This document shows positions 9,867 to 12,150 of a stretch of 12,150 bases of DNA, piece after piece. The stretch is from positions 1-12,150 of the forward strand of contig CBDUCN010000141.1 of NCBI GenBank assembly GCA_965365655.1, read 5' to 3'. The position numbers were made by a program, and so were the translations under genes. The DNA comes from JBFHNV01 sp965365655. Its GTDB lineage: Bacteria; Pseudomonadota; Gammaproteobacteria; HK1. The notes beneath the pieces were generated by a model. The model was not told the DNA's origin and searched no databases. It worked only from the letters and a program-made list of their open reading frames with translations. How positions within the stretch are numbered: position 1 is the first letter of the stretch; every line of letters starts with the position of its first letter.

Positions 9867-11291
9867 TCAGCCGACCTCCACGACCCCCATCATCCCCGCC
9901 TCCTGGTGCTCCGGGATGTGGCAGTGGATCATCCAGCGCCCCGGGTTGTCGGCGACAAACGCGAGCTCGACGCGCTCGCGGGGGCCGATCAGCACCGAGT
10001 CGCGCCAGATCGGGTACGGGCTCGCGACGCCGTCGCGTGACACGATGCGCACCGGGTGGCCGTGCAGGTGCAGCGGGTGCGGGAACGCGGTGCGGTTCTC
10101 GACCTCGATCACGTGGCTGGTGCCGGTCGCGAGGCGCAGCCACGGCGCCACCGCGTGGCCTTCGGCGACGATGCCGTTGAAGGCCCAGACCTTGCCGCGG
10201 CGTGCCAGCTCGCGGATGCCGAGCCGCTCACCGGCCAGCACCCCCTCGCGAAGGCCGCCCATCGCGCCGCCTTCCAGCAGCAGCGCGTGACGCTCGGCGC
10301 GGGCGAGGTCCGGCTCCGCGAGCGCGGGTGGCGCCATCGGCTCGAGCGGCGGGCGCGGCGGGAGGGCGGGCTCGTCCGCGTAGCGGATATCGGTCAGCGT
10401 GAACGGCGTGCGCGGGTACGCGGCGTCGCTCACCGCGTGCACGGAGCCCGGCGCGCCGGCACAGTCCAGCACCAGGTCCACGCGCATCGACGGCCCGAGC
10501 ACCACGCGTCCGTTCGCCGGCGCGTGCGGCGTCACCGCGTGGCCGTCCAGCGCGATCACCGTGGGCGCGTGACCCTCGAAAGCGAGCGCGAACACGCGCG
10601 CGTTGGCGACGTTCACGAGCCGCAGGCGGATGCGCTCGCCGGCGCGCACCGCGAGCGGCTCGGGGATCCGGCCGTTGATGCTGGGCACGTTGCCGAGGCG
10701 CCCGGCGTGGCTGGCGTCGTGGAGGTTGCCGAACGACTCGTGCACGTTGCCCGCGCGGTCGAGGCGCCAGTCGTCGATGACCCACAGCAGGTCGCGGTCG
10801 ACCTCGGGCCCGGCCCCGTCCTCGACGACGATGGCGCCGGAAAGGCCGCGGTCGAGCTGCTCCGCGCTCTGGAAGTGCGGGTGATACCAGTACGTGCCCG
10901 GCAGGCGCAGCGGGAACGCGTACAGGAACTCGCCGCCCGGCGGGATCGGGTCCTGCGTGAGGCCCGGAACGCCGTCCATCGCGTTCGGCACGCGCAGGCC
11001 GTGCCAGTGCACGGTGGTGGGGCGGTCGAGGCGGTTGCGCACCCGGATGACGGCGCTGTCGCCGACGCGGTAGCGCAGCACCGGCCCGGGCGACGTGCCG
11101 TTATACGCGAACACCGGCAGCGGCGGGCCGCCGTCGTCGGCGAGCTGCACCGCGCCGGGCGCGACGTCCAGCACCGTCTCGCCGCCCGGCGCCGCGGCGC
11201 CCGTGGCGAGCCGCGGGACGGGCAACGCCAGCGCGCCGGCGGCGGCCGCGCAGTGCGCGAGGAATCGCCGGCGGTCGAGGAAGGCTGTCAT
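9867..11291 (-). CDS. Tat-exported multicopper oxidase
   Basis: A 474-residue periplasmic three-cupredoxin-domain oxidase that would couple oxidation of a substrate (Cu(I), phenols or other metals) to reduction of O2. The N-terminus has a twin-arginine signal (DRRRFLA, 6-12) and an Ala-rich hydrophobic stretch. All four copper motifs are intact: HWHG (95-98), HPHF (137-140), HPLHLHG (405-411) and HCHIPEHQEAGMM (456-468), giving the trinuclear centre plus type 1 Cu with H405, C457, H462 and Met467 as the likely axial ligand. A Met axial ligand usually means a lower-potential type 1 site, as in CueO or CotA. It lacks the Met-rich insert of CueO. The ATG has no clear ribosome binding site and lies 45 bases after the DksA-like gene, so the two probably form an operon. 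The substrate is unknown. Confidence 0.95.
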   Translation of the reverse strand: MTAFLDRRRFLAHCAAAAGALALPVPRLATGAAAPGGETVLDVAPGAVQLADDGGPPLPVFAYNGTSPGPVLRYRVGDSAVIRVRNRLDRPTTVHWHGLRVPNAMDGVPGLTQDPIPPGGEFLYAFPLRLPGTYWYHPHFQSAEQLDRGLSGAIVVEDGAGPEVDRDLLWVIDDWRLDRAGNVHESFGNLHDASHAGRLGNVPSINGRIPEPLAVRAGERIRLRLVNVANARVFALAFEGHAPTVIALDGHAVTPHAPANGRVVLGPSMRVDLVLDCAGAPGSVHAVSDAAYPRTPFTLTDIRYADEPALPPRPPLEPMAPPALAEPDLARAERHALLLEGGAMGGLREGVLAGERLGIRELARRGKVWAFNGIVAEGHAVAPWLRLATGTSHVIEVENRTAFPHPLHLHGHPVRIVSRDGVASPYPIWRDSVLIGPRERVELAFVADNPGRWMIHCHIPEHQEAGMMGVVEVG

Positions 11292-11309
11292 CCGGGAAGG
11301 CTACGCGCG

Positions 11310-11326
11310 GCGCGCCGCCGGCGCGC
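11310..11326 (-). other. GC hairpin between the DksA-like gene and the oxidase
   Basis: GCGCGCC (11310-11316) and GGCGCGC (11320-11326) can form a 7-pair stem with a 3-base loop inside the 45-base gap. In the minus direction it lies about 19 bases before the oxidase ATG. It could attenuate or separately stabilise the oxidase message, or simply reflect base composition. Confidence 0.25.
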
Positions 11327-11336
11327 GGCGCCGGGC

Positions 11337-11708
11337 TCAGCGGCGCTCCACCTGCTCCTGGCAGCGCCGGCAGCGCCGCGCCGCCGGCGCGACGCTGAGG
11401 CGCTCGTAGCCGATGGGCTCGGCGCAGTCCACGCACTCTCCGTAGACCCCGTCCGCGAGCCGCGAGAGCGCGGCCTGCACCTCGCGCCGCTCGCTCTCGT
11501 GCTGGCGCAGCAGCGCGCGGTCCACCGCCGCCATGCTGCCCGCGACGGATTCCTCGCCGCGATCCTGCACCGCGCCCTGGCGCGACTCGACGGCCTCGCG
11601 GGCCTCCTCGCGCTCGCTCGCGATCTCGCCGCCCAGCGCATCGAGCTCTCGCTCGAGCCGGGCGGCGAACTCGGCAACCTGCGCCTCGGTCAGTGGGGAC
11701 GCGCTCAT
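11337..11708 (-). CDS. TraR/DksA-family C4 zinc-finger protein
   Basis: A 123-residue cytoplasmic protein with an acidic, Ala/Glu/Arg-rich coiled coil (about 8-85) followed by a C4 zinc finger, C92-x2-C95-x17-C113-x2-C116, with the family wording YGECVDC and CRRCQ. DksA relatives insert the coiled coil into the RNA polymerase secondary channel and alter promoter response, with or without ppGpp. E. coli DksA is 151 residues; this is the short form common in proteobacteria. In the coiled-coil tip, where DksA has DxxDxA, this protein appears to have D49-R-G-E-E-S54, so full DksA-like activity is doubtful. ATG 11708 has GGAG about 11 bases upstream. A perfect FNR-type site lies about 62-76 bases upstream of the ATG. 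The multicopper oxidase follows on the same strand. Confidence 0.9.
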   Translation of the reverse strand: MSASPLTEAQVAEFAARLERELDALGGEIASEREEAREAVESRQGAVQDRGEESVAGSMAAVDRALLRQHESERREVQAALSRLADGVYGECVDCAEPIGYERLSVAPAARRCRRCQEQVERR

Positions 11709-11744
11709 CGCAATGCGAACTCCAGGGAAAGGGTCGCAGCCACC

Positions 11745-11750
11745 TTAATG
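11745..11750 (-). promoter_or_regulatory. Candidate -10 of the DksA-like/oxidase operon
   Basis: CATTAA on the minus strand lies about 27-32 bases downstream of the centre of the FNR-type palindrome, close to the spacing of a class II FNR-activated promoter (site centred near -40). Transcription would start near 11736-11738, about 30 bases before the ATG. The hexamer is a poor consensus match, which is usual when an activator drives the promoter. Confidence 0.4.
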
Positions 11751-11770
11751 CACCCTGTGCGCCGGAGCGC

Positions 11771-11784
11771 TTGATCGGGATCAA
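11771..11784. promoter_or_regulatory. Perfect FNR/Anr-type binding site
   Basis: TTGATCGGGATCAA is an exact match to the FNR/Anr/Dnr consensus TTGAT-N4-ATCAA. It lies in the 188-base divergent region between the DksA-like gene (minus) and the kinase/ATPase gene (plus), the natural place for such a site. FNR/CRP-type activators bind this palindrome when oxygen is low (FNR, Anr) or nitric oxide is present (Dnr). Its spacing to the minus-strand -10 candidate fits activation; its centre lies about 119 bases before the plus-strand ATG, where activation would need an unseen promoter. The palindrome stands out strongly from the GC-rich background. Confidence 0.75.
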
Positions 11785-11896
11785 CGGGCGCGGCGGCAGC
11801 GGCGCGGACACTGCGACGGCGCCGGGCCCCGCGTGCAGCGCTATCGTGAGCAGGGACGACCGCACGCCCGGTGGGAGGGAACGGAGGCTCCCGGCA

Positions 11897-12150
11897 ATGG
11901 CCAGCACCCAAGGCTCGAACCCGACGTTCCCCGCGGCGCCCCCCGCACGCGAGCTCGCGGTGCACCGGCTGCTGGAGGCCTGCGGCGGCGAGGACGCGGA
12001 GCTGATCGAGACGCACATCTCGTGGGTCCTGCTGACCGGTGCCCATGCCTACAAGATCCGGCGCCCTGTCCGCCTGCCGTTCCTCGACTTCACCACCCTC
12101 GACGCGCGCCGCGCCGACTGCGAGCGCGAGCTCGAGCTGAACCGGCGCTG
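11897..12150 (+). CDS. Bifunctional aminoglycoside-phosphotransferase-like/ATP-binding protein (N-terminal 84 codons only)
   Basis: The reading frame starts at ATG 11897, with GGAGG (11883-11887) 9 bases upstream, and runs off the window. The 84 visible residues carry the N-terminal signature of COG2187-type proteins: ETHISWVLLTG (38-48), AYKI with the probable ATP-binding Lys53 (51-54), FLDFTTL (62-68) and ERELELNRR (76-84). Full-length members are usually around 500 residues, with a kinase-like phosphotransferase half followed by a P-loop ATPase half; that half is beyond the window. Their substrate is not established and true drug resistance is not implied. It is divergent from the DksA-like gene and shares the region with the FNR-type site. 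I recall that the Mycobacterium tuberculosis relative Rv2004c belongs to the hypoxia (DosR) regulon, which fits low-oxygen control here. Confidence 0.85.
   Translation, partial: MASTQGSNPTFPAAPPARELAVHRLLEACGGEDAELIETHISWVLLTGAHAYKIRRPVRLPFLDFTTLDARRADCERELELNRR

Noticed and set aside
11340..11400. Repeated CAGCGCCGG-like units at the end of the DksA-like gene as a repeat element
   Set aside because: They fall within the zinc-finger coding sequence and reflect Arg/Cys/Ala codons, not a separate repeat.
10056..11774. 572-codon open frame on the plus strand
   Set aside because: Antisense to the multicopper oxidase and DksA-like genes, whose copper and zinc motifs are intact; the product is Arg/Ala/His-rich without recognisable domains.

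Overview
The window is very GC-rich, clearly above 70% by eye, with proteobacterial gene content: a tripartite-type RND efflux pair, a DUF3012 lipoprotein, a TraR/DksA-type zinc-finger protein and a perfect FNR/Anr box. This suggests a free-living, high-GC gamma- or betaproteobacterium with a respiratory lifestyle that meets low oxygen. I cannot name the genus. I saw no rRNA, tRNA, CRISPR array, insertion sequence or integrase, and the gene content looks chromosomal. Because of the GC content, long antisense reading frames run opposite nearly every gene; I treat these as shadows.

Layout. 1-4301 (minus strand): an RND efflux operon. It has a -10 element, a possible 21-codon leader ORF with a strong ribosome binding site, a periplasmic adaptor (membrane fusion protein), and an inner-membrane RND permease cut by the window start. 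The leader/adaptor and adaptor/permease junctions are both 4-base GTGA overlaps. 4422-5147 (minus): a classical NAD-type short-chain dehydrogenase. 5277-5980 (plus, divergent from it): two tandem, ATGA-overlapping paralogues of 117 residues each, which I recognise as the uncharacterised Lin0512 family. The first copy has lost the conserved histidine of the family signature. 6245-6460 and 6596-6901 (plus): two small exported proteins, a DUF3012 lipoprotein and a periplasmic protein with two EF-hands. 6931-8343 (minus): a CCA-adding tRNA nucleotidyltransferase with an HD domain. 8441-9610 (minus): a fold-type I PLP aminotransferase. 9867-11708 (minus): a short TraR/DksA-like zinc-finger protein followed by a Tat-exported multicopper oxidase. 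11897-12150 (plus): the start of a bifunctional aminoglycoside-phosphotransferase-like/ATP-binding protein, cut by the window end.

How it fits together. The 11709-11896 divergent region carries a perfect TTGAT-N4-ATCAA site. On the minus side it sits about where a class II FNR/Anr activator site would sit relative to a -10-like hexamer. The DksA-like/oxidase pair, and perhaps the opposite kinase/ATPase gene, are therefore good candidates for low-oxygen control. The least explained parts are the Lin0512 pair, the FNR-linked oxidase operon and the leader ORF of the efflux operon. Nothing here is clearly a new defence or mobile system.
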